This document shows positions 16,765-24,718 of a stretch of 26,497 bases of DNA, one piece after another (position 1 is the first letter of the stretch; every line of letters begins with the position of its first letter). The translations under genes and the position numbers were made by a program. Where the stretch lies: positions 1 through 26,497 of the forward strand of contig CAYZRX010000057.1 of NCBI GenBank assembly GCA_964480945.1, read 5' to 3'. The DNA is from VGWB01 sp964480945. GTDB lineage: Bacteria; Bacteroidota; Ignavibacteria; UBA10030. The notes under the pieces are model-generated. The model saw nothing but the letters and a program-made list of their open reading frames with translations. It had not been told where the DNA came from and did not search any database.

Positions 16765-17391
16765 CTAGTTCGTAAGCGTGAGAGTAACAACTCGTGTTTG
16801 AGTGGGGATTTCGTAAACGTCTGGATTCGCTGCAAAGGCGTAGCTGATTGATTGATTCACCTCGCTCACTCTACTGAGGCCTGTGACGACATCCACCGGG
16901 CTCAAAGCGCCCGACAGATCGATCAATCCCATGCTTGCCGCCTTGCTGCTCGACAATTTGACCATCAATTTTGTACCCGCCGGCATCCTGTCGTTGATGG
17001 ATGCAACGATTTTCATGTTATCCAGATTCGTAATCAGGTTATACTTCGTATTCTCGTCACTGACAGTTGAGAGGTTGGATCCAGGAACGGCTTCGTTGAT
17101 AATAAGGGGATCGGCAGTTCCTGTGACCGAGAGTCTGGCGATCGGCTTCACTTCAATCGTCACGGTCTGAGAAACGCTGCTGTTGCCGGCTTGCGCCCAA
17201 ACAGTTCCGGTCGTCATAAGCACCGATAGGATTATGGGAGTGAAGATCCTCACAATTGAGAGACTCGAATGAAGGTAACCAAGAGGACCTTTCTTGGTCG
17301 TTGCGTGAAGGAAAGAAGACGTTGCTGCCGAGAGCACCGCTGTTTCAAGAACCGTCTTCGAAATTTTCGTGAGCCTGCTAGAGGGTTTCAT
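16765..17391 (-). CDS. Secreted beta-rich protein, unknown function (pilin/adhesin-like)
   Basis: 208 residues from the ATG at 17391 (AAAGG about 10 nt upstream). The signal peptide (IVRIFTPIILSVLMTTGTVWAQA) begins only at residue 46, so the real start may be the GTG giving MRIFTPII at about 17253, though that GTG has a weak ribosome site. The mature part starts SSVSQTVTIEVKPIARLSVTG and ends VVTLTLTN, with alternating hydrophobic residues like small fibre subunits of the DUF4402/WxL sort. That comparison is by general look only. It is the first gene of a pair with 16296-16754. Confidence 0.7.
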   Translation of the reverse strand: MKPSSRLTKISKTVLETAVLSAATSSFLHATTKKGPLGYLHSSLSIVRIFTPIILSVLMTTGTVWAQAGNSSVSQTVTIEVKPIARLSVTGTADPLIINEAVPGSNLSTVSDENTKYNLITNLDNMKIVASINDRMPAGTKLMVKLSSSKAASMGLIDLSGALSPVDVVTGLSRVSEVNQSISYAFAANPDVYEIPTQTRVVTLTLTN

Positions 17392-18082
17392 TGTCGTGTG
17401 ACCTTTCTGCTATCAAATAGAGCACACGAGAGGCCACCTCGATCAGCCGGTTGCTTCTGTTAGGCGTCTCGCTAACCTGTTGAAAAGTAATGCCTTGTCG
17501 GGTTGAATAGAACTGGGGGGGATTAGTCGGTATTGTAAGTTATACAAAACCTGAAGTGAGGAGTCTAACGGCAGCACGCAAACGCTGGCGCTAGATGTTA
17601 TCGGTGCAGTATTTTAGAATTGTGAATCGTGCTGTCCTCGTAACGACGAATCCCTTATTCATAAAAGTCCGGCTTTTACATTGGTATTTGCGATTGTGGC
17701 CGGGTTTCTTGCCGGAATAATCATGAAGGGCCGCGTGTTCGAGCTGGTGGGAGATTTGATCAATGGAGTGACAGGAGCATTCATCCGAGTCTTGTTGTCA
17801 GGCTTGCTCGGCCCTCGGCCGGAAGCGATTGCCGGCTGACCATTACTCTTGCAGGTGATCCGGCTGGTCTATAAAGGCTGACGCGATCGTTGTTTGGGCC
17901 GGGAATTGAAGAATACGCCCGGACCTGGAGCGAAAAACATTACCCTCCCCGTCACGATCTCCCCACCGCTACCAAATCAACCACCGACGCATGGACTTTC
18001 AACTGGGCTCGCAGTGCAAACCGCGAGTATTTCATGCTGGGACATAAGCTGTCAGCGGAGGATCCAGGTTCGACGAGAACAA
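17392..18082. other. Intergenic stretch with a membrane-protein remnant
   Basis: About 690 bases between the secreted-protein pair and the receiver-kinase, whose stop lies at 18083. It holds the GlsB-like remnant at 17681-17839. The rest (17392-17680 and 17840-18082) shows no supported gene, RNA or terminator. Confidence 0.55.
17681..17839 (+). pseudogene. Remnant of a GlsB/YeaQ/YmgE-family small membrane protein
   Basis: On the + strand, 52 codons end in TGA at 17837-17839 and contain AGFLAGIIMKGR, ELVGDLINGVTGAF and LLSGLLG. This follows the family pattern GxxAGxxMKGxGxGLxGDxxxGxxGAxxGGxLxGLLG. There is no ATG in the right place and no ribosome site, the second half of the family's helices is absent, and two family glycines are changed (R-V-F and I-R-V). 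So it is probably a decayed gene for a stress-associated membrane protein. It is too short to be certain. Confidence 0.5.
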
Positions 18083-19183
18083 TCAAATCGTCGGAGAGAT
18101 TGGCAGGTAGGCACGAACAATGGTTCCGCGCCCTTCGTTGGGTCCGAACTCCATTCTGCCTCCGTGCAATTCGGTCAGGCGTTTTGCGATAATGAGTCCC
18201 AGTCCGGTGCCTTTCTGCTCATAGAACTTGCGCTCGAATTGGATGTATGCACCGAGGTTTGCCACCTGCTGAAGTGACATGCCTCGCCCCTGGTCTTGTA
18301 TCGACAAGACGAAATCGTCCTTGTTGGTCGAAGTGATTAGGTGTACAGAAGAGCCGGCTTCGGAGAACTTGAACGCGTTGTCGAGCAGCTCCTGAACTAT
18401 CTTGGTCAGGGCTTCCGCAGAAACTGCAACCGGACCATCGGAGAGTTCGAGCGTCAGATCAGCAAGGCGCTTGTGGGACTCGGCCCTTCTCCGGCTCAGG
18501 GGCTCGATCAGCTCGGAGCAATGTGAAAGTTGACTTTTCCTTAGCGATTCAACCTTCTTCGAATCTGTTGCGATGACTTCAATCTGAGCGTAGATCAAGA
18601 AATTCTCGATCACTCGCTGAAGGCCTACTCCAGCCCGGAGGATCGCTTTTCCCATATGAGCAATCTCAGCCTGACTAAGAGTACCTTTTTCATCTGATAG
18701 GATCTCGGAAAACCCCAGTATAGCAATGAGCGGGGTGCGAAGCTCATGCGGTAATGCCAGACTAATGCTCGTGCGCAGTTGTGTGAGCTTTCGTTCGGAT
18801 TCGTCGCTCAGTTCCTGATGCTTGGCGAGGCGCGCCTCAACGGCAGAGAGGAGAACCTCTCCTGTAAAAGGCTTGACAAGGAAATCGTCCGCTCCGAGCG
18901 TCATGCCTTTTCGCATGCTCTCCTTGTCCGACAAGCCCGTCATGAAAATAAACGGAATTGTGCTCGTAGCTGGATCCATTCGAAGCCTGTCGAGAACGCC
19001 AAAACCATCGAGGTCTTCCATCATCACGTCGCAAATGACGAGGTCAAGAGCATGGGCTTGAGCAAGTTCAATGCCCTTATGGCCGCTGCTCGCCTCCAGC
19101 ACGGAAAAACCGGACTGTTTCAATACAGCACTCACCATCTGGCGATACGATTCATCATCGTCGATAACTAGAATCCGTTTCAT
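18083..19183 (-). CDS. Receiver-histidine kinase (REC-HisKA-HATPase)
   Basis: 366 residues from the ATG at 19183, with AAAGGAGA 6 nt upstream; longer in-frame starts would add an unrelated lead. Receiver 3-120: D8-D10, phospho-acceptor D52 (VICDVMMED), K104 (LVKPF). HisKA 128-200 with H146 (LALPHELRTPLIAILGF). HATPase about 250-362: N-box ELLDNAFKF, G1 QDQGRGM, G2 KGTGLGL. With no sensor domain of its own, it probably receives phosphate at D52 from another kinase and then controls its own autophosphorylation. ATPase-end relics at 9230 and 12107 show this kinase type has been copied and lost locally. It is separated by about 200 nt from small ORFs upstream. Confidence 0.92.
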   Translation of the reverse strand: MKRILVIDDDESYRQMVSAVLKQSGFSVLEASSGHKGIELAQAHALDLVICDVMMEDLDGFGVLDRLRMDPATSTIPFIFMTGLSDKESMRKGMTLGADDFLVKPFTGEVLLSAVEARLAKHQELSDESERKLTQLRTSISLALPHELRTPLIAILGFSEILSDEKGTLSQAEIAHMGKAILRAGVGLQRVIENFLIYAQIEVIATDSKKVESLRKSQLSHCSELIEPLSRRRAESHKRLADLTLELSDGPVAVSAEALTKIVQELLDNAFKFSEAGSSVHLITSTNKDDFVLSIQDQGRGMSLQQVANLGAYIQFERKFYEQKGTGLGLIIAKRLTELHGGRMEFGPNEGRGTIVRAYLPISPTI

Positions 19184-19393
19184 GCTATTCTCCTTTTGAT
19201 TTTTGGCTAGCACCTCGCGACTGCAAGAGATGCACCCCTCCTGGGATGATTGGGTTTTCCCCTCTGAATACCCACACTCCAGTGCCCAACCTCGGCCCCG
19301 CATTCCCCTGAGCTGCTGGTATGATATAAGCACCGGTTCGGATCGTGGGACATGTCGAACTTCTTTCTCCGTCGGTCTGGAAAGACGTTCTTT

Positions 19394-19582
19394 CTATCTC
19401 CCGATCGCTCTGACAGTTTTCAGTAGCGCGTCCGCGAGATGGGTCAACGAGCTTTTGTAAACATTTACGTACTCTTCGGGATGATCAATCGAACGAATGC
19501 GAACAAAAGCATTGCAGTAGTCGACAACATCAAGATATGGGGTACCACCTACTTCAATTTTATGGAGACTTTGTTCTAGCAT
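19394..19582 (-). CDS. Hypothetical small protein (62 aa)
   Basis: The ATG at 19582 has GGAG 7 nt upstream, better than chance. The sequence (KIEVGGTPYLDVVDYCNAF, YVNVYKSSLTHLADALLKTV) looks like a compact helical protein with one cysteine. I do not recognise a family. It lies on the same strand between the integrase-like gene and the receiver-kinase. The stretch 19184-19393 after it shows nothing. Confidence 0.4.
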   Translation of the reverse strand: MLEQSLHKIEVGGTPYLDVVDYCNAFVRIRSIDHPEEYVNVYKSSLTHLADALLKTVRAIGR

Positions 19583-19754
19583 ACGATGACTCCGTGTATT
19601 GATTGTTCGGGAGATTCAGCACGCCGCATGACTGTTTTCAGAAATTTCCAATCGGTGCGTGCCGCATAACCAGTACAAAAACGAAATCTGTCTGTCTCGC
19701 CTCCGGATGCATTCCTTTCCTGCCGACGAGGATCTTTCCATTGCCTGTTCAACA

Positions 19755-20540
19755 TCAATCAGAAGGATCCGATTTCTGCTCTTCTCTTTCAGATTCATCT
19801 GTTTCGTTGAATCTCGGAAGACACTGCGGAACGTGAGTACCCGCATAGTCTGTCCGAGGAAGCCCACATGGATCGAACGAATGGATTCCCGCAAACCCTT
19901 CGAATGCTTTCAGCTTCTGAAGTGGCGTCATCCCTCCAATCCACGGAAGAGGACGATAGTTATTATGGAAGAAGAGAAAGCGGGCCAGCTCCCTGAGCAT
20001 CCCCTCCTTCGAGGCACAGACAAGAGAACCCTCACAGATGCCGCCGAATGTAAGTTTCGAAACGAGTGAGAACAACACCTCGTCCGATGGACGTGTAAAG
20101 GTCGAGTGGAACAAGCCGCGCTCACGCATGATGGATGTGAAGTCACGACCCGAATCGGGACCTGGAGAAATGTAAAACGGTGCCTGAGCAAGCGATCTGA
20201 TTTGGGAAATCCCAAACGGGAAGCTCTGCGACACAAAGTCGAGGAAGTCAACTGCCGCCGCCCTCGTCGCCGCAAGATAAACCTGTGCAACCTGCAACTG
20301 AGTGTTCAGATCAACTGCCGAGAAGATCACCGGTTCCACACCGTTCAACCGAATTGAGAGTGTCTTCGCCTGGACGTAGACGAGAAATCCAGGCAGCGGC
20401 GCCGCCGCCTCGATCGCTAGAGTTAAGCCGTCAAGATTCACTCGGCCTGCGTGAGTAAGCTTCTTGCAGAGACTTTCCAACCGCATGGGAATCCGAAATA
20501 CAGAGGAGCTAAGACCGTCGGTTCCGATATCCCTTGTCAT
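19755..20540 (-). CDS. Integrase/transposase-like (rve) protein lacking recognisable DDE residues
   Basis: 261 residues from the ATG at 20540, which has AAGGA 8 nt upstream; the in-frame ATG at 20549 sits directly on that site and cannot use it. Residues about 60-215 follow the plan of IS481/IS3-type rve cores: VIFSAVDLNTQLQVAQVYLAAT (first acidic residue D77), AVDFLDFVSQSFPFGISQIRS, and RFLFFHNNYRPLPWIGGMTPLQKL at the C-terminal end. Where active enzymes have TDNGxEF it has SLAQAPFY, and the VER region reads SLVSKLTF, so the second and third catalytic residues look lost. The residues after 225 are a charged tail. No terminal inverted repeats were found. It is either a decaying transposase kept open by chance or a domesticated non-catalytic relative. 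Confidence 0.65.
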   Translation of the reverse strand: MTRDIGTDGLSSSVFRIPMRLESLCKKLTHAGRVNLDGLTLAIEAAAPLPGFLVYVQAKTLSIRLNGVEPVIFSAVDLNTQLQVAQVYLAATRAAAVDFLDFVSQSFPFGISQIRSLAQAPFYISPGPDSGRDFTSIMRERGLFHSTFTRPSDEVLFSLVSKLTFGGICEGSLVCASKEGMLRELARFLFFHNNYRPLPWIGGMTPLQKLKAFEGFAGIHSFDPCGLPRTDYAGTHVPQCLPRFNETDESEREEQKSDPSD

Positions 20541-20600
20541 ATTGCTCATCCTTAGTCGACTATTTGGTGAGAATCATCATCTTGAGCTCTACCTGCCCAC

Positions 20601-20807
20601 TCAAGCGGTTTGTTCCAGCAGCGGATTCTGCCAGGCGTCCGTACGGAAGCAACAATGGAACAGGCCTAGCAGCTGAATGAACCTCTGCCATTCCCATGTA
20701 TCTTCACTGAGTACGAATGACTGATCGCCAAAAAGCTTGGCCTTCAGGTCTTTGTACTCGACCATCAGGGTCTGCGGTTTCTCGATATATCGTCTCATAG
20801 TTTTCAT
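20601..20807 (-). CDS. Hypothetical small protein (68 aa)
   Basis: The ATG at 20807 has GGGAAGGG ending 7 nt upstream. It lies 30 nt after the T9SS cargo gene and about 60 nt before the integrase-like gene on the same strand, consistent with one transcript. The sequence (MRRYIEKPQTLMVEYKDLKAKLFG ... WEWQRFIQLLGLFHCCFRTDAWQNPLLEQ) has no signal peptide and no family I recognise. It could be the separated N-terminal, helix-turn-helix-bearing part of the integrase-like gene, but the homology is not visible. Confidence 0.5.
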   Translation of the reverse strand: MKTMRRYIEKPQTLMVEYKDLKAKLFGDQSFVLSEDTWEWQRFIQLLGLFHCCFRTDAWQNPLLEQTA

Positions 20808-20837
20808 GTCTGTGCCCTTCCCACTAGATAGCCCGAA

Positions 20838-21641
20838 CTACTTCATCAATAGTAGTTTCTTGGTTGCCACTTCATCGTTAACCTTCAACCGGGCAATGTA
20901 CATGCCTGATGGAAGCATCGCGCCTTTGTCATCGACAGCATTCCACTTAACAGCGTACTGACCCTCGGGCTGTTGTTGGCGCACAAGCGTCCTAACTTCC
21001 CGACCTGTGATGTCATAGATCACAAGCTGCACTTGTGCGGGCTTTTCAAGCTTGTAGGTGATCGTGGTCGATGGATTTCCGCCAAAGGCGGATCCGCCCC
21101 TGGCGGAGAAGGGGTTCGGATAATTCTGTTCAAGACGAAACGAAGTGGAGGCGTTTTGATTGTTCTGACGGAGACTCCAGCAGAGTTGCTCTGCTGTCAC
21201 TTCGAGAGTTTTGGCATCAGCATTGCAGATCACTACGTTGGTCAAGGAGACGCGAGCGCTGTCGGCCGAGTTGCCAGAAGCAGGCTCGAAAGAAACCTTC
21301 CCAATTACACCCTGACCTGCCGAAAGAGACGACCGAAACGGCGCAAGCAGCACAACGTTGAGTGTCGAGCCATCCTTCAGATACTGATAGATTGCCAGCC
21401 CGGCCCCAAACGTTCGCTCTGTGCCTTCAAACGCCTGCAGCGCAATACCTCCGCGAGCATTGATCGAGAACTGGAACCCTGCGATGGGGTCCGTGTTTGC
21501 GAGCTCGACGAGAATCACATTGTCCGAAATCTTCTTCAAGCTGAATTTGTTTTCGGCGAGCAGGTGATTCGAGGTTAAGAGGGCAATGATCAAAGCAAAG
21601 CCTGCCTTCCTGCGAATTCCTTGTATTGAGTTTGCGAACAT
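20838..21641 (-). CDS. Secreted cohesin-like protein with T9SS sorting domain
   Basis: 267 residues; the ATG at 21641 has GGAGA 7 nt upstream. Residues 1-29 are a signal peptide. Residues about 33-150 look like a cohesin-type beta sandwich (VILVELANTDPIAGFQFSI ... SAGQGVIGKVSFE ... SARVSLTNVVICNADAKTLEV). Residues 169-267 are a T9SS type A sorting domain (FRLEQNYPNPF ... NPSTTITYKL ... GMYIARLKVNDEVATKKLLLMK). It would be secreted across the outer membrane and attached to or released from the surface. Ten residues (179-188) interrupt the usual NPF-NPSTT linker and are encoded exactly by the double palindrome at 21078-21107. It heads a possible transcript with the two genes that follow. Confidence 0.9.
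   Translation of the reverse strand: MFANSIQGIRRKAGFALIIALLTSNHLLAENKFSLKKISDNVILVELANTDPIAGFQFSINARGGIALQAFEGTERTFGAGLAIYQYLKDGSTLNVVLLAPFRSSLSAGQGVIGKVSFEPASGNSADSARVSLTNVVICNADAKTLEVTAEQLCWSLRQNNQNASTSFRLEQNYPNPFSARGGSAFGGNPSTTITYKLEKPAQVQLVIYDITGREVRTLVRQQQPEGQYAVKWNAVDDKGAMLPSGMYIARLKVNDEVATKKLLLMK
21078..21107 (-). repeat. 30-nt double palindrome inserted in frame in the sorting-domain linker
   Basis: Two adjacent 15-nt hairpins of the form TCCGCC-N3-GGCGGA (21078-21092 with AAA, 21093-21107 with CCT). They encode exactly residues 179-188, SARGGSAFGG, of the cohesin-like protein. Without them the linker would read the family consensus NYPNPFNPSTTI. The insert is a multiple of three, flexible and Gly/Ser/Ala-rich. 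Confidence 0.85.
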
Positions 21642-22391
21642 CGTGGTCTCCTTGTCCTGCGTGCGTTGCTGCCGTCATGGGTGCACCGCGCATGCCGGAT
21701 TTCGCAGCCAGGTGTGTCCGAGACAGCACACCTGTAACTCAAAGGAAGACAACGAGAAGGCTAGAGCTGCGCGGAGCTAGGTTCGAGCCTCCGGCGACCA
21801 GGTGGGTGCAGTATCTACAAACCAAGAGCGAAGGGATCGGGAGTCGGGTGAAGAAGATGCCGGCAGGCCACAGCTCAAGCTGCCGTATCTCAAATAGGGG
21901 GCCGAGTGGCCGTGAAAAATGACGAGAGAGGTCGCCTCAGGTGAATGCAGACTGATCGTAGGGTATCAGACGGGGGCATCCAGCTGCGCTTCTCCATGGG
22001 CGCGAGGACTTGACGAAGACAAAAGTGCCTCCGGACGAGCACCCGCGCGATGACACCCGGCGAAGAAGTCCCGGTGGAAGCCGATGGTGAGTTCCTTCCT
22101 CACCTTCCCTGTGCTATAATAGAAGCTCTTCCGCGGTCCATGCAGTGGAATTCCATGGACTCATCTCGCCAGCCTACCTGTTCTCGTGGCTCCGATGAAG
22201 CAGCGGGGTAATAATCTGCGCACTTTGATGCTCCTGTGTGCTCACGCGAATGGCACCGCCCTTTTCAGCCGGCTCAGTTTGTAGAACCTACATTCACGTA
22301 GTAGCCCTACCGCACAACCTACCGCAAGACATAAGCTGTGACCGAGCACGAGTTGCCGTCGGAGAGGCAAAAACAGATTGGCGTGATCTTC
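21642..22391. other. Divergent intergenic region before the pilin-like operon
   Basis: About 750 bases between the T9SS cargo gene (minus) and the sigma-54 promoter (plus). It has a hairpin with arms AGGTGTG (21710-21716) and CACACCT (21727-21733). A weak 7/10 sigma-54-like site on the minus strand lies at 21683-21697 (CGGCAT-N5-GTGC). A TATAAT lies at 22115-22120 with no good -35. An activator-binding site for the sigma-54 promoter is expected here, but I cannot point to one. No gene is supported. Confidence 0.5.
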
Positions 22392-22406
22392 TGGCACCTT
22401 TCGTGC
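22392..22406 (+). promoter_or_regulatory. Sigma-54 (-24/-12) promoter of the pilin-like operon
   Basis: TGGCAC-CTTTC-GTGC matches the RpoN consensus TGGCAC-N5-TTGC at 9 of 10 positions, with GG (22393-22394) and GC (22405-22406) exactly 10 nt apart. Transcription would begin near 22418, leaving a leader of about 27 nt with GGAGG before the ATG at 22445. A sigma-54-dependent regulator is encoded convergently at 25224-26497. Confidence 0.72.
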
Positions 22407-22444
22407 CCCATTCTTACTTGAACTTACTTTCAGGAGGCGGCAAT

Positions 22445-23017
22445 ATGAATTCCGGTCAAACGATACTCGTCATTGGGGCATTTGTCATCCTCTCGACGAT
22501 GACTCTGAACGTGAACGCCACGTTGGTGAACACGAGCACGACGGGGCTAGAAATGGAAGCTACCCTTGATGCCGTTTCCATCGCTCAGACAATGATGGAT
22601 GAGATCCTCGCTCAGGATTTCGATCAACATACAGCGGCAGGAGTCCGTGCGTTCTCCTACAGCGATCTAACACCGACTATCAACTTTGGTCCCGATGGGA
22701 GCAGCGAGACAATCGTCGGAGACTCTGGAGTTGATACCTCGAGCACGGAGAACTTCGAATCAAAACTTAGGTTCAACGACGTGGATGACTACAATGGTTA
22801 TACACGAAAGTCGTGGAACACCCGCCTCGGGTGGTTCACCGTCACTGTTCACGTTGACTACGCCAATGAAGATAGCCCGGATCTAGGGACGACGGATCAG
22901 ACGTTCTGCAAGCGCGTCAGTCTCACCGTCTCACACCCGAACCTTGTGAAGGATTTCAAGAACAACGTCATTCCGCTGGCCATCCAAGGTGTGGCAGTGT
23001 ACCGACGTTATTTCTAG
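22445..23017 (+). CDS. Pilin-like protein 1
   Basis: 190 residues. The ATG at 22445 has AGGAGG 8 nt upstream; the frame is open further up, but that part is non-coding in look and overlaps the promoter. The N-terminus is a short lead ending in Gly (MNSG) followed by one hydrophobic helix (QTILVIGAFVILSTMTLNVNATLV), as in type IV pilin-like proteins, but it lacks the usual F and E at +1 and +5. The rest is soluble, with TTGLEMEATLDAVSIAQTMMDEILAQDFDQ after the helix as in minor pseudopilins, where a helical spine leads into a beta domain. It is the first of three genes with gaps of 15 and 17 nt, so it is an operon. The likely role is a minor component of a pilus or type II-like fibre (inferred). 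Confidence 0.75.
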   Translation: MNSGQTILVIGAFVILSTMTLNVNATLVNTSTTGLEMEATLDAVSIAQTMMDEILAQDFDQHTAAGVRAFSYSDLTPTINFGPDGSSETIVGDSGVDTSSTENFESKLRFNDVDDYNGYTRKSWNTRLGWFTVTVHVDYANEDSPDLGTTDQTFCKRVSLTVSHPNLVKDFKNNVIPLAIQGVAVYRRYF

Positions 23018-23032
23018 CAAAGGAGCAGAGCA

Positions 23033-23629
23033 ATGTCATCCGTACTCATTGATATTGTAACTTCAGCAGTGATATTTGGAGTTCTGGCGCTGACTGTGGG
23101 GCGCGTACAGACAAATATCAATGCCACAATGTATGAAAACCAGAACGACGTCGTAACACAAACAAACGCGGTGGAATTCGCCCGTCAGATTGAATGGGAT
23201 TTCGCGAAAATCGGTCACCACGAGTCAGGTCAGAAGGTCTTATTGGCGGATTCGACAGAGATTCGATTCAGGGCGGATCTCGATAACAAGCTGGTCGTCA
23301 ATACTGTTCAATATATTATCGGTGATACAAACCAATGCGCGATGACGAAGAACAGGGATGACTTCCCGATCTTCCGGACTGAAGATGGAAAAGCAGTTAA
23401 GCAGAACTGGGGTCTGACGTATTTCAAGATTACCTACTACGATAATGCGGACAAGGAGCTCTCAACCCCTATCACGAGCGCGGTTGACTTGGCAAAGATC
23501 CATTCAATCAGTGTAGCATTTCGGCTGGAGAGTGCCGAACCAGTTGTCACGATGCAGGGTGCAACGTGGGCGGCAGTCACGTGGCGGAAAACAATCATAC
23601 CAAGGAATCTAGGGAATCTCAATTACTAG
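23033..23629 (+). CDS. Pilin-like protein 2
   Basis: 198 residues. The ATG at 23033 has AAGGAG 8 nt upstream. The N-terminal hydrophobic helix (SVLIDIVTSAVIFGVLALTVGRVQTNI) is followed by a helical spine with VVTQTNAVEFARQIEWDFAKIG and a beta-rich domain (STEIRFRADLDNKLVVNTVQYIIG), the layout of PilW/GspJ-like minor pseudopilins. No Gly-Phe prepilin cleavage motif is visible, so processing is uncertain. Second gene of the operon. The family call rests on architecture, not on a recognised signature. Confidence 0.7.
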   Translation: MSSVLIDIVTSAVIFGVLALTVGRVQTNINATMYENQNDVVTQTNAVEFARQIEWDFAKIGHHESGQKVLLADSTEIRFRADLDNKLVVNTVQYIIGDTNQCAMTKNRDDFPIFRTEDGKAVKQNWGLTYFKITYYDNADKELSTPITSAVDLAKIHSISVAFRLESAEPVVTMQGATWAAVTWRKTIIPRNLGNLNY

Positions 23630-23646
23630 GACTAAGGAGTCACGTT

Positions 23647-24666
23647 ATGGGAAGAACAGCGTTGATATTGGTGGCGGCACTCGGAATGGTCTTTGGCGCT
23701 ATCGGCCTGAGCATCCGAGGTTTAACCAACCATCTGGTAACAGCACAGACGGGATACGCAAAGTACTCAACAGCCCGCAACCTTGCCCGGATGGCCGTCC
23801 ATATGACACTACGCGCATACGACCGCAATCTGTCGCCTATTCCTACGAGCGGAAGCCTCGACGGGGGCACATACACGGTTGCTCATACAGAGTCTGGAGA
23901 CACCCTGTGGCTGACCACGAAGGGGATCTATGCTGACTCAACCTACACGATGAACGTGAAGCTGCTGCGAACCACGAAGCCGTTTCCGGGTGTGAATGCA
24001 GCGATTGGTCTGCGGGCAACGCCCGTTAGTTTTTCTCTTTCCGGGAAGGCATCAGTGGACGGTCGCAACTATGACTCCACGGGAACAAATCTCATTGGCA
24101 GCGGAGATTTGTCCGGTGTCGCCACAATGAACGAATCAGACTCAACAGCAGTCAAGAATGCCGGCGGGACTGACATTACAGGTGTCCCTCCGGTGAACGT
24201 CGACACGACGACTATCGATCCCTCGGCGTCTCTGGACGAATACAAATCAAATGCGGATTATTCGTATAGCAGTGGTGGTGTCTACAACAACGTATCGTGG
24301 GGAAGCCCATCTGCGCCAGCTATTGTCTACTGCAATGCGGGTGATGATACAAGCTTCAGCATCAAGTTCACAGGCAATGTTGTAGGGTACGGGATCCTGG
24401 TTGTCCGCGGAAATGTCCAGTTCAACGGCAACTTCAGTTTCTACGGGCTCGTTGTGGTCGATGGATTCAATACAACAGTACAAGTTGGCGCATCAGGAAC
24501 ACCGCAGATTGTGGGGGGAGTCATCGTGGCAGGCAATGCTGGAGCGTCAGTTACCCTGAAGGGAACGGGTACCACCGGAAAAGTCAAGTACAGTTCACAA
24601 GCGCTCGCAAAAGCCAGGAACATCAACAAACTTCGCTACTACAGCATCATGGAGTGGTATGAGTGA
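23647..24666 (+). CDS. PilX-like pilus-associated protein with beta-helical C-terminal part
   Basis: 339 residues. The ATG at 23647 has AAGGAG 7 nt upstream; an upstream in-frame start would overlap gene 2. N-terminus: MG, then a hydrophobic helix (RTALILVAALGMVFGAIGLSI) and a spine (YAKYSTARNLARMAVHMTLRAY) as in PilX-type proteins. Residues about 75-120 are beta-rich. Residues about 250-320 show GYGILVVRGNVQFNGNFSFYGLVVVDG and GGVIVAGNAGASVTL, the repeating hydrophobic-Gly pattern of beta-helix domains found at the C-terminus of many PilX-like proteins. It probably caps or primes the fibre, or displays the beta helix outside. Third gene of the operon. Confidence 0.75.
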   Translation: MGRTALILVAALGMVFGAIGLSIRGLTNHLVTAQTGYAKYSTARNLARMAVHMTLRAYDRNLSPIPTSGSLDGGTYTVAHTESGDTLWLTTKGIYADSTYTMNVKLLRTTKPFPGVNAAIGLRATPVSFSLSGKASVDGRNYDSTGTNLIGSGDLSGVATMNESDSTAVKNAGGTDITGVPPVNVDTTTIDPSASLDEYKSNADYSYSSGGVYNNVSWGSPSAPAIVYCNAGDDTSFSIKFTGNVVGYGILVVRGNVQFNGNFSFYGLVVVDGFNTTVQVGASGTPQIVGGVIVAGNAGASVTLKGTGTTGKVKYSSQALAKARNINKLRYYSIMEWYE

Positions 24667-24718
24667 AAAGTCCATTCTGAGTTTGGTGGGCGGCCGACTA
24701 AGCAGAGATTGACAGAGG

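Noticed and set aside
17421..17436. Further -24/-12-like sites on the minus strand (also near 19222-19237 and 21683-21697)
   Set aside because: Each matches only about 7 of 10 consensus positions, which is expected by chance in this much sequence; only the site at 22392 is kept.
21761..21803. tRNA-like 3' end (GGTTCGAGCCTCCGG...ACCA)
   Set aside because: The T-stem does not pair (CTAGG against CTCCG), and no matching acceptor strand, D-arm or anticodon arm lies at the right distance upstream.
21740..21810. Possible cyclic di-GMP riboswitch (GCCTCCGG string)
   Set aside because: The conserved GCAAA segments and the tetraloop-receptor layout are missing; only a short common string matches.
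22115..22120. TATAAT as a sigma-70 promoter for the pilin-like operon
   Set aside because: The -35 position reads TTCCTT, and the start would be over 300 nt from the gene, while a far better placed sigma-54 site exists.
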